DNA of 64,000 nucleotides from Thermoanaerobacter sp049701115 (lineage in GTDB: Bacteria; Bacillota; Thermoanaerobacteria; Thermoanaerobacterales; Thermoanaerobacteraceae), in the NCBI RefSeq assembly GCF_049701115.1, contig NZ_JBNATX010000004.1, forward strand, positions 19,286 to 83,285. Reading direction: 5' to 3'. The translations under genes and the position numbers were made by a program. Each line of letters begins with the position of its first letter. Positions within the stretch are counted from its first letter, which is position 1. Below the pieces are notes generated by a model that did not search any database, was not told the DNA's origin, and saw only the letters and a program-made list of their open reading frames with translations. Shown piece by piece: positions 33,611 through 43,156 of this stretch.

Positions 33611-34951
33611 TCATTCGATTGCACCTTTTTCTATTACCCCTTTGTACCAAAATGCACTATCTTTTAATATTCTCTTTTGTGTTTCATAATCCACATAAAC
33701 TATTCCAAATCTCTTTGAATATCCATGTGCCCATTCAAAATTATCTAACAAAGACCATACAAAGTATCCTTTTAAATTACCGCCTTCTTCTATGAACCTC
33801 GCTATTGCCTTTAGATGTTCTTTTATGTATTCTATTCTTTCATAATCATGCACTCGTCCATCCTCTGTTAATTCATCTTTAAATGCTGCTCCATTCTCTG
33901 TTATATATATGGGCAGTTTCGCATATTCCCTATCTAGCCTTTTCAGAAGGTCGTACAAAGACTCTGGGCTTATCTCCCATCCCATCTCCGTCCTCTTACC
34001 TGGACCCGGTACATTTTCTGCTTTTAGCATGGAATCTTCGTTGTATTTTACAATACTTCTTGTATAATAATTGACTCCAAGAAAATCTATCGGAACACTT
34101 ATAGTCTCTAAATCTCCTTCTTTTATAAAGTCAAATTCTCCAATTATTTTACTATATAATTCCATCATATCTTCTGGATAATTTCCTTTGAATATTGGAT
34201 CTAAAAACCATCTGTTAGCAAATCCGTCAGCATATTGGGCAGCTAATTTGTCTTCTTCTTTTTCACTTGCAGGATATGCGGGTGTCAGATTTAACGTTAT
34301 ACCTATTTGCGCCCCTTTCAGATTCATGTCCCTAAATACTTTTACGGCCTCTCCGTGAGAAAGCAATATATGATGAGCTGCTATCAAGGCCTCTCTCCAA
34401 TCCTTATGGCCTGGTGCATGCTCCCCTATCCCATAGCTTAATATTGATGAACACCAAGGCTCGTTATGGGTTATCCATAAAGGTATTACATCCCCTAATT
34501 CCTCAAAAAGCTTTGATGCATATTCTACATACCATTTCACACTCTCTCTATTTAGCCATCCTCCCTTCTTTTCATACGCCCATTGAGGCAAATCCCAGTG
34601 ATAAATTGTCGCTACCGGCATTATATCTCTTTTTAAAAGCTCATCTACCAGTCGCTTGTAAAAATCCATCCCTTTTGGATTATACTTTCCCTCTTCAGGG
34701 AAAATTCTTGGCCATGCTATGGAAAATCTATAGGCTTTAACTCCTATTTCTTTCATTATCTCTACGTCTTCTTTATATCTGTGGTAATGATCACAAGCTA
34801 CATCTCCTGTATGACCTTGATATGTTTTCCCTTCTGTCTTGGAAAATGTATCCCATATAGAAGGAGTTCTTCCATCTTCATTTACTGCTCCTTCTATTTG
34901 GTATGATGACGTAGCTACTCCCCAAGTAAAATCTTTTGGAAATTTTACCAA
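33611..34951 (-). CDS. bglA: GH1 beta-glucosidase
   Basis: This cytoplasmic family 1 glycosidase has about 446 residues. The catalytic acid/base is E164 in LWITHNEPW, and the nucleophile is E352 in IYITENGAAF. The N-terminal FPKDFTWGVATSSYQIEGA is the family signature. Similar enzymes of Thermoanaerobacter are cellobiose-active, thermostable beta-glucosidases. I choose a TTG start at 34951, because AGGAGTGA precedes it at the right distance, while a GTG at 34960 directly abuts that site. No signal peptide is present. It lies 40 bp after the GH2 gene. Confidence 0.94.
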   Translation of the reverse strand: MVKFPKDFTWGVATSSYQIEGAVNEDGRTPSIWDTFSKTEGKTYQGHTGDVACDHYHRYKEDVEIMKEIGVKAYRFSIAWPRIFPEEGKYNPKGMDFYKRLVDELLKRDIMPVATIYHWDLPQWAYEKKGGWLNRESVKWYVEYASKLFEELGDVIPLWITHNEPWCSSILSYGIGEHAPGHKDWREALIAAHHILLSHGEAVKVFRDMNLKGAQIGITLNLTPAYPASEKEEDKLAAQYADGFANRWFLDPIFKGNYPEDMMELYSKIIGEFDFIKEGDLETISVPIDFLGVNYYTRSIVKYNEDSMLKAENVPGPGKRTEMGWEISPESLYDLLKRLDREYAKLPIYITENGAAFKDELTEDGRVHDYERIEYIKEHLKAIARFIEEGGNLKGYFVWSLLDNFEWAHGYSKRFGIVYVDYETQKRILKDSAFWYKGVIEKGAIE

Positions 34952-34991
34952 TTCTATCACTCCTATTCTTTAATGATTTTTGGTACAATTT

Positions 34992-37463
34992 TTATATATT
35001 TGCTATTAACTGAGTAATGTCAAAAATTTTAATTTCTTTTAACTTACCTGAATAATTTACCTCATATTTTTTATTTGGCATCATATTTAAACAATTATCT
35101 GATAACTCCATATCATTCTCCGTTTCTATAAATACTCCAAAAGCAGGAACATCTGTTTTTAAAATTATTTTATTCTCCCCTACTTCATAATCGATCTTTG
35201 GCTTTGCTAAATCCAGATCTCTGAATTTGCCAAATACTTTATAATTCTCATAAACCGCATCATCAGTGATTATTTCTACATACACAACGCTATTTAATAA
35301 CTCCCTGTTCTTCTCCACCGGCAGCGTACACCCTGGGATCGCTATAGGCATTTCTTTTACTCTATATCCAATATTCAAATCTTCAAAACTGTAATGGGCT
35401 ATTTTTGTAACATCATTTGCTATTAATCTAGCTTTTAGCCGTTTTTCTGCAACTTTTTCACCATTTAATTTAAAAACTTTTACAACAACTTCTACCTCTT
35501 TATCATACGGCAAATCACTTACTCCATAAGCTGTTACACCATCACCTTCTTCTTCTATATAGGGTAAAATCTCTGCATAAAATCTTTTTGAATAATAGTA
35601 CAATGCCTTTTTTCTCTTGTAATAATCCACTGCAGACCAGCTTGCGACAGGCCAACAGTCATTAAACTGCCAGTACAATGTCCCTGATGTCTTAAATTTT
35701 CTTAACCTCCAATGCTCAACTCCTGTCTTTATAGCCTCTGCTTGATTGAATTGACTCAAATAGACAAAGCTCTTAAGGTCCTTCGGAAATCCCAATCGCC
35801 CTACCATAAATCTTATCAGTCTTTCCATTCCCTCGACCATTTTATTGTGAGAAATCATGACTGGGCTTAATATCTTTCTATCTTCTGGCGCTGTATAAGA
35901 TAAAACTGTCTTCCAGTCAGGCATTGCCTGAAAACCAAATTCACTAAGAAATCTGCCCCTATCTTTCTTATACTCATCATAGTCTACCCAGCCACTCCAC
36001 ACATTCCACTGATGCCTATCTCCTTCAGTTTCACTATTTGGGTCTTCTCCTCCATAAGGACTCGATACCCAATAAGGCCTTGACGGGTCCAATTTTGCGC
36101 ACACTTTAGGTAATATTTCTTTATAAATATAATTGCCCAGATATTTTGGGTCTCCCTTATTCCACCATGAATGAAATCCCCAATTATTTTCATTATTCCC
36201 ACACCACAATACAATGGAAGGATGATTTCTAAGACTTAATATGACTTTCTCTGCTTCTTCTTCTGCCAATTTTTGAAACCATTCAAATTGGTCAGGGTAC
36301 TGGGCACAGGCATACATAAAGTCTTGCCATACCATTATGCCCATCTCATCGCATGCTTCGTAAAATGCCCTATCTTCGTATATCCCTCCTCCCCATATTC
36401 TCAGCATGTTCATATTTGCCTCTTTTGCAAGTCTTATATATTCGTAATAACCTTCTTTGCTAAGCCTTGGCAATAAATTATCAGCTGGTATCCAGTTGGC
36501 TCCCTTTGCAAAGACTCTTACACCGTTTATTTCAAAAATGAAGCTTTCCCCCTCTTCATCTTTTTCCCTTATCAATCTAATCGTCCTTATTCCACTTCTA
36601 AAGCTTTTTTCATCTATTATTTCTGCATCTTTTAAAAGCCTTATTTTTATTTCATAAAGATGCTGGTCCCCCAAACCATTGGGATACCATAATTTAGGAT
36701 TGTCTACTTTTATCCTAAGGCTTATTCTGTCCTTTTCAACTTTAGTTCTTGTCTTGATAATAGATATATCTTTTTCAATTAGCTCTATTTCCGCCTCAAA
36801 ATCACCAGGTACATATCTTTCAATATCTGCACTTACTACAACATAAGCCTTATCATTTTCAATTTTTTCCGTATAAAAATATGGATTCTTAATTTCTGCG
36901 TGTTTTACTAATCTTATATATACACCTCTCCAAAGACCTACCTGTACAATTCTTGGCCCCCAGTCCCATCCAAATGAATACTGGGCTTTCCTCACATAAG
37001 GCCTTCCACTGTCTCCCGACCATTCCAGTTTGACAGGACTTACCTTTTCCATCAACTTTACAGTTTCTGTTATAGATTTGAAGTAAACCTCTAAAATATT
37101 TATCCCTTCTCTTATTATGCCCTTTATGTCAAATTCATAAGGTATGAACATGTTTTGCGTTTTACCGAGATACACGTCGTTTAAGTATACATCTGCAAAA
37201 GTATCCACTCCTTCAAACACCAACTTCACTGCGTCATACTCATTTATATGCTCTGTGTTTAATGTAAATTCTTGTTTGTAAACCCATTCTTTGTCTTCTA
37301 ACTTGTGAAACTCTATTTCATTCATTCTATAATAAGGGTCATTTAGTTTCCCTAATTTCATTAAATCCAGCTGAACACATCCTGGAACTTGCCCTTCATA
37401 CCATACATCCATTCCAATCTCCTTAAAATGCCACTTCCCATTCAGTAAAATTCTCTTCTCCAT
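34992..37463 (-). CDS. GH2 beta-mannosidase
   Basis: This 823-residue protein has the GH2 modular order: an N-terminal jelly roll (LNGKWHFKEIGMDVWYEG), an immunoglobulin-like domain, then the TIM barrel with acid/base WCGNNENNWGFHSWW and the nucleophile region FLSEFGFQAMPDW. The WYEGQVPGCVQLDL start is typical of beta-mannosidases rather than beta-galactosidases. It lacks a signal peptide and so hydrolyses imported oligosaccharides. The ATG at 37463 has AAAAAAGGTGAT upstream and overlaps nothing. The operon context suggests mixed glucomannan use. Confidence 0.92.
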   Translation of the reverse strand: MEKRILLNGKWHFKEIGMDVWYEGQVPGCVQLDLMKLGKLNDPYYRMNEIEFHKLEDKEWVYKQEFTLNTEHINEYDAVKLVFEGVDTFADVYLNDVYLGKTQNMFIPYEFDIKGIIREGINILEVYFKSITETVKLMEKVSPVKLEWSGDSGRPYVRKAQYSFGWDWGPRIVQVGLWRGVYIRLVKHAEIKNPYFYTEKIENDKAYVVVSADIERYVPGDFEAEIELIEKDISIIKTRTKVEKDRISLRIKVDNPKLWYPNGLGDQHLYEIKIRLLKDAEIIDEKSFRSGIRTIRLIREKDEEGESFIFEINGVRVFAKGANWIPADNLLPRLSKEGYYEYIRLAKEANMNMLRIWGGGIYEDRAFYEACDEMGIMVWQDFMYACAQYPDQFEWFQKLAEEEAEKVILSLRNHPSIVLWCGNNENNWGFHSWWNKGDPKYLGNYIYKEILPKVCAKLDPSRPYWVSSPYGGEDPNSETEGDRHQWNVWSGWVDYDEYKKDRGRFLSEFGFQAMPDWKTVLSYTAPEDRKILSPVMISHNKMVEGMERLIRFMVGRLGFPKDLKSFVYLSQFNQAEAIKTGVEHWRLRKFKTSGTLYWQFNDCWPVASWSAVDYYKRKKALYYYSKRFYAEILPYIEEEGDGVTAYGVSDLPYDKEVEVVVKVFKLNGEKVAEKRLKARLIANDVTKIAHYSFEDLNIGYRVKEMPIAIPGCTLPVEKNRELLNSVVYVEIITDDAVYENYKVFGKFRDLDLAKPKIDYEVGENKIILKTDVPAFGVFIETENDMELSDNCLNMMPNKKYEVNYSGKLKEIKIFDITQLIANI

Positions 37464-37477
37464 AAAAATCACCTTTT

Positions 37478-38416
37478 TTACATTTTTACACAAGCTACAT
37501 AATGGTCTTCTTCCACTAACTTAAGCTTCGGCTTTACGCAATTTAAATCTGCCAACGGACATCTATCTATATACTTGCATAACCCTTCTTTCCAGGCTGC
37601 ACGAGACTTATCAAAATCCTCAACGCTTATCCTGTCCTCTTCCCATTTCCTATCTAATTGCGGTATAGAATCTAAAAGCATTCTAGTATAAGGATGCATT
37701 GGATTGGAAAACACTTTTTCTATAGACCCTGATTCTACAACAGAGCCTTTGTACAAAACTACTATCTTATCGCTTATATAATAAGCCTGTGAAAGGTCGT
37801 GGGTAATAAAGAGTATAGAAGCGCCTATCTCCTTCAAGCTCAGCAAAGCCTCCAATACATCTACTCGGGTTGAAGCATCCAACATACTTGTAATTTCATC
37901 GGCAATCAGTACATCGACATCCATGAGCAAGGCCCTTGCTATTAACAACCTCTGGAGCTGTCCTCCGCTTAATTGGTGAATGTATTTATTTAAAACATCT
38001 CCTACATTAAGCCCCACCCTTTTTAATACCTCTTCTACTCTCCCTTCCCATTCAGAGGAAGAAACTTCTTTTTTAAATGACTGCTTTATTAGCTTAAAAA
38101 TTCTGTCTACTTTGAATATGGGGTTAAAGGAAGAGTAGGGGTCTTGAAAAATGCCCTGTACTTTTGAATAAAACTCTTTATTGTTCTTTATTTTATAGAT
38201 GTCCTTATCATTTAGAAGGATTTGACCGCCACTGGGTTTTAATAGCTTTAATATCATCTTGCCAATTGTAGATTTACCACTTCCACTCTCTCCTACCAAA
38301 GCTAAAATTTCGCTTTTTTTTATTTCAAAATCTACTCCATCTACTGCCACTATTGTGTTTTTAGAAAATATCCCTCCTGAAGTAAATACCTTTGTGAGAT
38401 TTTCTACCCTAATCAT
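37478..38416 (-). CDS. Oligosaccharide/oligopeptide-type ABC transporter ATPase, OppF-like
   Basis: This ABC ATPase of about 312 residues has Walker A GESGSGKSTIGKM, signature QLSGGQLQRLLIARALL and Walker B DVLIADEITSMLD. The C-terminal Opp extension contains a cysteine-rich motif (CKYIDRCPLADLNC). The ATG at 38416 overlaps the oppD-like stop by 4 bp. In this locus the Opp-type transporter is combined with glycosidases, so the substrate is most likely beta-oligosaccharides, as established for comparable Thermotoga systems. Confidence 0.88.
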   Translation of the reverse strand: MIRVENLTKVFTSGGIFSKNTIVAVDGVDFEIKKSEILALVGESGSGKSTIGKMILKLLKPSGGQILLNDKDIYKIKNNKEFYSKVQGIFQDPYSSFNPIFKVDRIFKLIKQSFKKEVSSSEWEGRVEEVLKRVGLNVGDVLNKYIHQLSGGQLQRLLIARALLMDVDVLIADEITSMLDASTRVDVLEALLSLKEIGASILFITHDLSQAYYISDKIVVLYKGSVVESGSIEKVFSNPMHPYTRMLLDSIPQLDRKWEEDRISVEDFDKSRAAWKEGLCKYIDRCPLADLNCVKPKLKLVEEDHYVACVKM

Positions 38417-39375
38417 CTTCCCTTCACCTTCCAACAAGCAACGTATCTCCCTGGTTCAACTTCCACAAGTGGCGGTTCATTTAAACACTCGTCACTGGCA
38501 AAAGGACACCTATCTTTAAATCTGCAACCTTCCGGTGGGTTTATAAGATTAGGGGGATGACCAGGAATTCCCTCTAACTTTTGATGTGTATGTCTAATCC
38601 CCGCATTTGGCAAAGATTTAATTAAAGCCTTTGTATACGGATGGAGAGGATTTTTCATTATCTCTTCCGTAGGACCAATCTCCACTACTTTACCTGCGTA
38701 CATTATAACTATCCTGTCCGCTATTTGATACAAAACCGCTATGTCGTGAGTAATAAAAACTATAGAATTTACAATCTTTTCATCCCTAAATTCTTTAAAC
38801 ATGAGAGAAACTGCTTTCTGTGAAGAAACATCCAGCGCAGAAGTGACTTCATCTGCTATCAAAAGGTCTGGATTTAACAAAGTAGATATTACTAAAACTA
38901 ACCTTTGCTTCATTCCACCTGATAGCTCAAAAGGGTACATATTAAGTACATCTTTAGATAATTTAACCATTCTAAGCCTTTCATGTAGCCTTCCTTCTAT
39001 CTCCTCGTATTTTACCCTATGCTGACCAACCAAATCTTTTATTATTCCCCCTATTTTACGAGTTGGGTTTAAAGCATCCATAGCATACTGGGGTATAAGA
39101 GAAATTTTTTTATAGCGATATTTTCTCATCTCAACAGTATTGTCAACCGGTAATCTCTCGCCATTTAGTCTAACCTCACCAGAGACGTATTTCATTGGTG
39201 GCTTTAAAAGGATCAAGGAATTCCCCAGGGTCGACTTGCCACATCCTGATTCACCAGCTATCCCCAGTATTTCTCTGTCATTTATCGTAAAAGTCACGTC
39301 ATCTAATGCTTTAGCGTCTCCACGCAAAGTTTTATAATATATTTTCAAACCCTTTATCTCTACCAAATTGGTCAC
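38413..39375 (-). CDS. Oligosaccharide/oligopeptide-type ABC transporter ATPase, OppD-like
   Basis: This 320-residue ABC ATPase has GIAGESGCGKSTLGNSL as Walker A, FELSGGMKQRLVLVISTLL around the signature, and LLIADEVTSALDVS as Walker B. The C-terminal oligopeptide-transport tail includes GCRFKDRCPFASDEC. It overlaps the permease gene upstream by 4 bp and the OppF-like gene by 4 bp. Each transporter needs both ATPases, so the pair is expected to be a heterodimer. Confidence 0.9.
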   Translation of the reverse strand: MTNLVEIKGLKIYYKTLRGDAKALDDVTFTINDREILGIAGESGCGKSTLGNSLILLKPPMKYVSGEVRLNGERLPVDNTVEMRKYRYKKISLIPQYAMDALNPTRKIGGIIKDLVGQHRVKYEEIEGRLHERLRMVKLSKDVLNMYPFELSGGMKQRLVLVISTLLNPDLLIADEVTSALDVSSQKAVSLMFKEFRDEKIVNSIVFITHDIAVLYQIADRIVIMYAGKVVEIGPTEEIMKNPLHPYTKALIKSLPNAGIRHTHQKLEGIPGHPPNLINPPEGCRFKDRCPFASDECLNEPPLVEVEPGRYVACWKVKGR

Positions 39376-40214
39376 TCCTCCCTAAGCCTTGGATTGAATA
39401 TCTCATCAAGGCCTATATTGAGAAAGTACAGCGAACTTACTATCATCGTTATTGCCAACCCCGGAGGAATAAACCACCACCATATTCCCAATTGAATCGC
39501 ATTCCACAGCACGGAGTACTGTAGCATCAGTCCAAGAGAAATTCCTCTTGTAGGTCCCAAACCTATAAAATCCAATCCCACTGCTGCAAGTATCGCACCT
39601 GCAAATTGAAGAATAAATACCATCACTACATAGGACATCATATTTGGTGCTATTTCTTCTAAAACTATTTTTAAAGATGGTAAAGCCGTTATCTTCGCCA
39701 GATTCACGAATTCCCTTGACTTCAAAGAAAGAGTTTGAGCTCGCACAGCCCTTGCAGTCCAAGGCCAAGCCGTCAAACCTATTATCACACTTTGAATTCC
39801 TATCCCTCTGTAAGGGAGATAAGCAGCAATTATTATGAGAAGAGCTAAAGTTGGAATCACTATCAAGATATTTGTAAGCATCATCAAAATCTCATCTATC
39901 CAGCCGCCTCTATACCCTGCTATAAAACCGATTAAAAGCCCTATTATAGTAGCTAATCCTCCTCCAAACAGCCCAATAAAAAATGTGGACCTTAACCCAT
40001 ATACAAACTGAGTAAAAACATCTTGACCAAAGGTGGTCGTCCCCAGCCAGTTATCTTTATTAGGAGGCAAATTGCTCATACTCACATATTCAAGAGGATC
40101 TTTATAGTGAGAAAGGTAGGGACCAATTGTAGCCAATATCAAGAAAAAAAGCAGTATACTAAGACCTATTTTAAATTTCGTATTTTTAAATGCAAAATAC
40201 ATAAACTCTTTCAT
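39372..40214 (-). CDS. Oligosaccharide/oligopeptide-type ABC permease, OppC-like
   Basis: This 280-residue permease has an N-terminal membrane segment (FKIGLSILLFFLILATIGP), the DWLGTTTFGQDVFTQFVYG-like OppC motif (here NWLGTTTFGQDVF) and the inner-membrane permease loop around LKSREFVNLAKITALPSLKI. It overlaps the OppD- and OppB-like genes by 4 bp each. The EAA-like loop is slightly diverged (NLAKITALPS), as in other sugar-linked members. Confidence 0.9.
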   Translation of the reverse strand: MKEFMYFAFKNTKFKIGLSILLFFLILATIGPYLSHYKDPLEYVSMSNLPPNKDNWLGTTTFGQDVFTQFVYGLRSTFFIGLFGGGLATIIGLLIGFIAGYRGGWIDEILMMLTNILIVIPTLALLIIIAAYLPYRGIGIQSVIIGLTAWPWTARAVRAQTLSLKSREFVNLAKITALPSLKIVLEEIAPNMMSYVVMVFILQFAGAILAAVGLDFIGLGPTRGISLGLMLQYSVLWNAIQLGIWWWFIPPGLAITMIVSSLYFLNIGLDEIFNPRLREE

Positions 40215-41203
40215 ACATTTTCTCCTCCAAGTCCTAGTCTAATCCTTGGATCAACTATCATATAAAGTATGTCTACTAGAAAGTTAGCAAGTAATACCCC
40301 AATGATTATGAATAAAAACACTCCTTGGACCAAAAAATAATCCTGGTTTAATATTCCTTGCAACAATATATATCCCATTCCTGGATAAGCAAAAACTACC
40401 TCTGTCGCTATGGAACCTGCGACAATTGTACCCAATTGAAGAGCCAAACCAGTAATCTGTGGAAGTATAGCATTTTTAAAAGCATATCTCCTTATAAGCC
40501 CTTCTGAGGCTCCTAAAGCCTCTAAATACCTTGAATAATTCGCTTCAAGCTCATATATTATCAAGTTTCTCATGCCTATTGCCCAACCGCCAATTTGCAC
40601 AATAAATAAAGACAAGAAAGGTAATATCCAGTGCTTCAAGAAGTCTGCTACAAACTGCCACGACCAATTAGGTCTCATGCTAAAACTGTAAGCACCTGCA
40701 ATTGGAAAAATCCCTAATAGGACGCCAAAAGCCCACGCTAAAAGTATTCCAAGCCACATATATGGAATTGAAGTGATAATATAAAATACAGGTAACATAC
40801 TGGAATCAAGGCTCCTGTGCCTTGCTGCTGCAGCCCCTATATAGTTCCCCACTATCCAGCTCAAAAGAATAGAGGGCAGCAAAACTACAAGTGTATAAGG
40901 TATGGCCTGAGCGATAACTGACAAAACAGGTTTGGGATATAGATATATGCTTATACCCAAATCACCTTTAAATATAGCCATCCAGAAATTCAGATACTGT
41001 TTCCACAAAGGCAAATCCAATCCAAAAGCTTTAATCAAATATCCATACATTACTTTTGCCGACTGTGGCAACCCCGAAAATCTTGATACTAATACAAGAA
41101 TGGGGTCCCCAGGCATAAACCTGGGGATCAGCCAGTCGATTGTCACTGCAAAAAAGAAAGTCAAAATGTAGATGTACAATTTCTTAATCAAATACCGTAA
41201 CAT
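40211..41203 (-). CDS. Oligosaccharide/oligopeptide-type ABC permease, OppB-like
   Basis: This 330-residue permease has about six hydrophobic segments, the LIPRFMPGDPILVLVSRFSG motif near the N-terminus and the permease loop YLEALGASEGLIRRYAFKNA. It follows the binding-protein gene after 17 bp. The long periplasmic region after the first helix is usual for OppB. Confidence 0.9.
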   Translation of the reverse strand: MLRYLIKKLYIYILTFFFAVTIDWLIPRFMPGDPILVLVSRFSGLPQSAKVMYGYLIKAFGLDLPLWKQYLNFWMAIFKGDLGISIYLYPKPVLSVIAQAIPYTLVVLLPSILLSWIVGNYIGAAAARHRSLDSSMLPVFYIITSIPYMWLGILLAWAFGVLLGIFPIAGAYSFSMRPNWSWQFVADFLKHWILPFLSLFIVQIGGWAIGMRNLIIYELEANYSRYLEALGASEGLIRRYAFKNAILPQITGLALQLGTIVAGSIATEVVFAYPGMGYILLQGILNQDYFLVQGVFLFIIIGVLLANFLVDILYMIVDPRIRLGLGGENV

Positions 41204-41220
41204 CTATATACCCCCATTTA

Positions 41221-42972
41221 TTATTGCGAAACTTTTGGTTTTATTTTCATCATCATCATTGTACCGCCTGTCTGCCATCTGCCTCCCCAAGTTACTGGGT
41301 AAGCATATGGGTCATGTTCTGTTGGCCAATTTTCCCATGCTGCATTTGATGCCTGGAACCAGAGACCATTGTACCAAAGCGGTATGGCTGGTATGTTCTT
41401 TAAGAATACTTCTTCCAATTTTGAAGCAACCTTTTTAGCTTCATCTGTTCCAGGTTTTGATCCATTTAAAGTTGCCACCATATCCTGCAACCCTTCTATA
41501 TCAAAGCGCCCAAAGTTACCATTGTATTGAGCATCTCCTGTTATAGGATTGAAGAGCCAGTTGTAAAGCGTCCATGGTGTTGGGGTTACTTGGCTTCCGA
41601 AGTTGTTGAAAGATAAATCAAATGTCCCTTTAGTTAAATCTTCCCAATATTTGCTATAATCAGGGAATTTTGCTTCTGCATCAATTCCTACAGCCTTTAA
41701 CTGGTCTGCAACAATCTTAGCTGCTTCCATCCAGTCAGTCCAACCATACGGAACGCTAATTTCTAATTTGAACTTCTTGCCATCTGGAGTTGTCCTCACT
41801 CCATCGTTACCTAATTTAAATCCTGCGGCATCCAAAATCGCTTTTGCTTTATTAGGATCATAGCTAAATCCATACTGTGAAACTACGTTTTTATCATAAT
41901 ATTCTTCCCAAGACTTAGCAGGCACAAAGCCTAGAGGATTTGAAGGTTCAACCTGATTTTCGTACACCTTTTCAGCTATTACTTTTGGATTTATAGCATA
42001 AGCCATGGCGCGTCTTAGTTCTACATTGTTAAGAGGTTCTTTAGTCACATTGATAAACATAAACACTGTATTATCAGGAATCATGTATGGTGGATTGTCA
42101 TAGAAAGTCGTTATTCCATAATTAGCTTTTAACGTCGGTATACCAGGGAGGAAGAAATTACTTACATCCAGTTCTCCTTTCATCAACATTCCGAGAGCTA
42201 CATTATTACTTGGAACAATTAAGTACACTATTCTCTTAGGTTGTGGAGTAAGTCCCAGAGCTTTTATACCCCACCAGTTATCATTTCTCTTATATACCAT
42301 GCGGTCATTGCTGTAAGTATCAAATAAGTAAGGTCCTGAACCAATTGCCTTTTCATTAGCACCATTCAGCAAATCATCTTTAGATTTATTCTGCCAAATA
42401 TGTTTTGGTATAATAGGAATTTGATATAAGTTATATTGCCATTCGTGATAATGGGAAGTTGAAAATTTAAATACCACAGTCTTATTATCAGGAGTATCTA
42501 CAGATTGCAACCATTGCCACATTGGACTATAATAGATTTCAGGATGGTCTTTTGCTATTTCAAAAGTGAATTTTACATCCTCTGAAGTCAAAGGCTGACC
42601 ATCTGACCAAGCAAGTCCATCTCTTAATGTTACTTGATAAGTATTATCAGAGGTCCATTCACCTTTTTCGGCTAACCATGGAATGAATTCGTTTTTAAGT
42701 GGATCATAATTAAACAAAGTTTCGTAAATCAATCCTACTGTACCTGTTACTGCATTCCATGGTGTAAGCGGATTCCAGTTGCTCGGTGGTGCCCACAACC
42801 CACCTCCAGCATAAAGAGTTTCATTTCTCTGATAGGTAGTTTCTTGGGCAGGTTGCTGGGCTGTTTCACTTTGCTGTGTTTTATCAGCTACTTCCTGGCT
42901 CTTTTGCCCACAGCCTGCCAGCGCACCTATCACCAACATTAAAACCAATAATACACTTAAAAGCCTTCGCAC
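41221..42972 (-). CDS. Family 5 solute-binding lipoprotein, probably for beta-oligosaccharides
   Basis: This 583-residue lipoprotein has a signal peptide with lipobox LAGC (C21) and a Gln-rich linker. The family 5 binding domain follows (LNPLTPWNAVTGTVGLIYET, LRDGLAWSDGQPLTSEDVKF). It is rich in tryptophan, as expected for sugar binding. Family 5 proteins include both peptide and beta-oligosaccharide binders; genes for three glycosidases downstream favour sugars. It is the first gene of the operon, behind a LacI-type operator. Confidence 0.9.
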   Translation of the reverse strand: MRRLLSVLLVLMLVIGALAGCGQKSQEVADKTQQSETAQQPAQETTYQRNETLYAGGGLWAPPSNWNPLTPWNAVTGTVGLIYETLFNYDPLKNEFIPWLAEKGEWTSDNTYQVTLRDGLAWSDGQPLTSEDVKFTFEIAKDHPEIYYSPMWQWLQSVDTPDNKTVVFKFSTSHYHEWQYNLYQIPIIPKHIWQNKSKDDLLNGANEKAIGSGPYLFDTYSNDRMVYKRNDNWWGIKALGLTPQPKRIVYLIVPSNNVALGMLMKGELDVSNFFLPGIPTLKANYGITTFYDNPPYMIPDNTVFMFINVTKEPLNNVELRRAMAYAINPKVIAEKVYENQVEPSNPLGFVPAKSWEEYYDKNVVSQYGFSYDPNKAKAILDAAGFKLGNDGVRTTPDGKKFKLEISVPYGWTDWMEAAKIVADQLKAVGIDAEAKFPDYSKYWEDLTKGTFDLSFNNFGSQVTPTPWTLYNWLFNPITGDAQYNGNFGRFDIEGLQDMVATLNGSKPGTDEAKKVASKLEEVFLKNIPAIPLWYNGLWFQASNAAWENWPTEHDPYAYPVTWGGRWQTGGTMMMMKIKPKVSQ

Positions 42973-42986
42973 CTCACAATCCCCCT

Positions 42987-43004
42987 TTTGAAATAGTTTT
43001 CAAA
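42987..43004 (-). repeat. Small inverted repeat in the leader of the binding-protein gene
   Basis: TTTGAAA and TTTCAAA are separated by 4 bases, about 15 bp upstream of the ATG and just before the GGGGG-rich ribosome site. It could be a minor hairpin or an unrecognised protein site. AT-rich sequence makes chance occurrence possible. Confidence 0.35.
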
Positions 43005-43064
43005 GTCTATAAATTTTTAAATATACCTTTTCTTTTTATCCACCCCCTTCTCAATTTTTAGAGT

Positions 43065-43085
43065 AAAAAGGCTTTAAGCCTTTTT
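43065..43085 (-). terminator. Terminator of the LacI-type regulator gene
   Basis: AAAAAGGCT pairs with AGCCTTTTT around a 3-base loop, and both flanks carry A or T runs. On the minus strand it follows the regulator stop codon by about 70 bp. It also lies directly after the likely transcription start of the binding-protein operon. Confidence 0.75.
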
Positions 43086-43094
43086 ATACCATAT

Positions 43095-43125
43095 ATTATA
43101 CAAAAATCCAATAAACACGTGTTTA
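43095..43125 (-). promoter_or_regulatory. Likely promoter and operator of the beta-glycan operon
   Basis: A perfect 14-base palindrome TAAACACGTGTTTA lies at 43112-43125. On the minus strand a TATAAT is at 43095-43100, so the palindrome covers the -35 position, where no good -35 hexamer is seen. A LacI-type repressor bound here would block polymerase. The same core, AACACGTGTT, occurs before the regulator gene. Confidence 0.65.
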
Positions 43126-43156
43126 CAAAAGAGCATAGAAACAAAAATGTTGACCT

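Noticed and set aside
35984..36214. Small minus-strand frame inside the GH2 gene
   Set aside because: It is an out-of-frame shadow within a well-supported beta-mannosidase coding region.
39406..39768. Minus-strand frame inside the OppC-like gene
   Set aside because: It lies in another frame within a permease gene that has full family motifs and overlapping neighbours.
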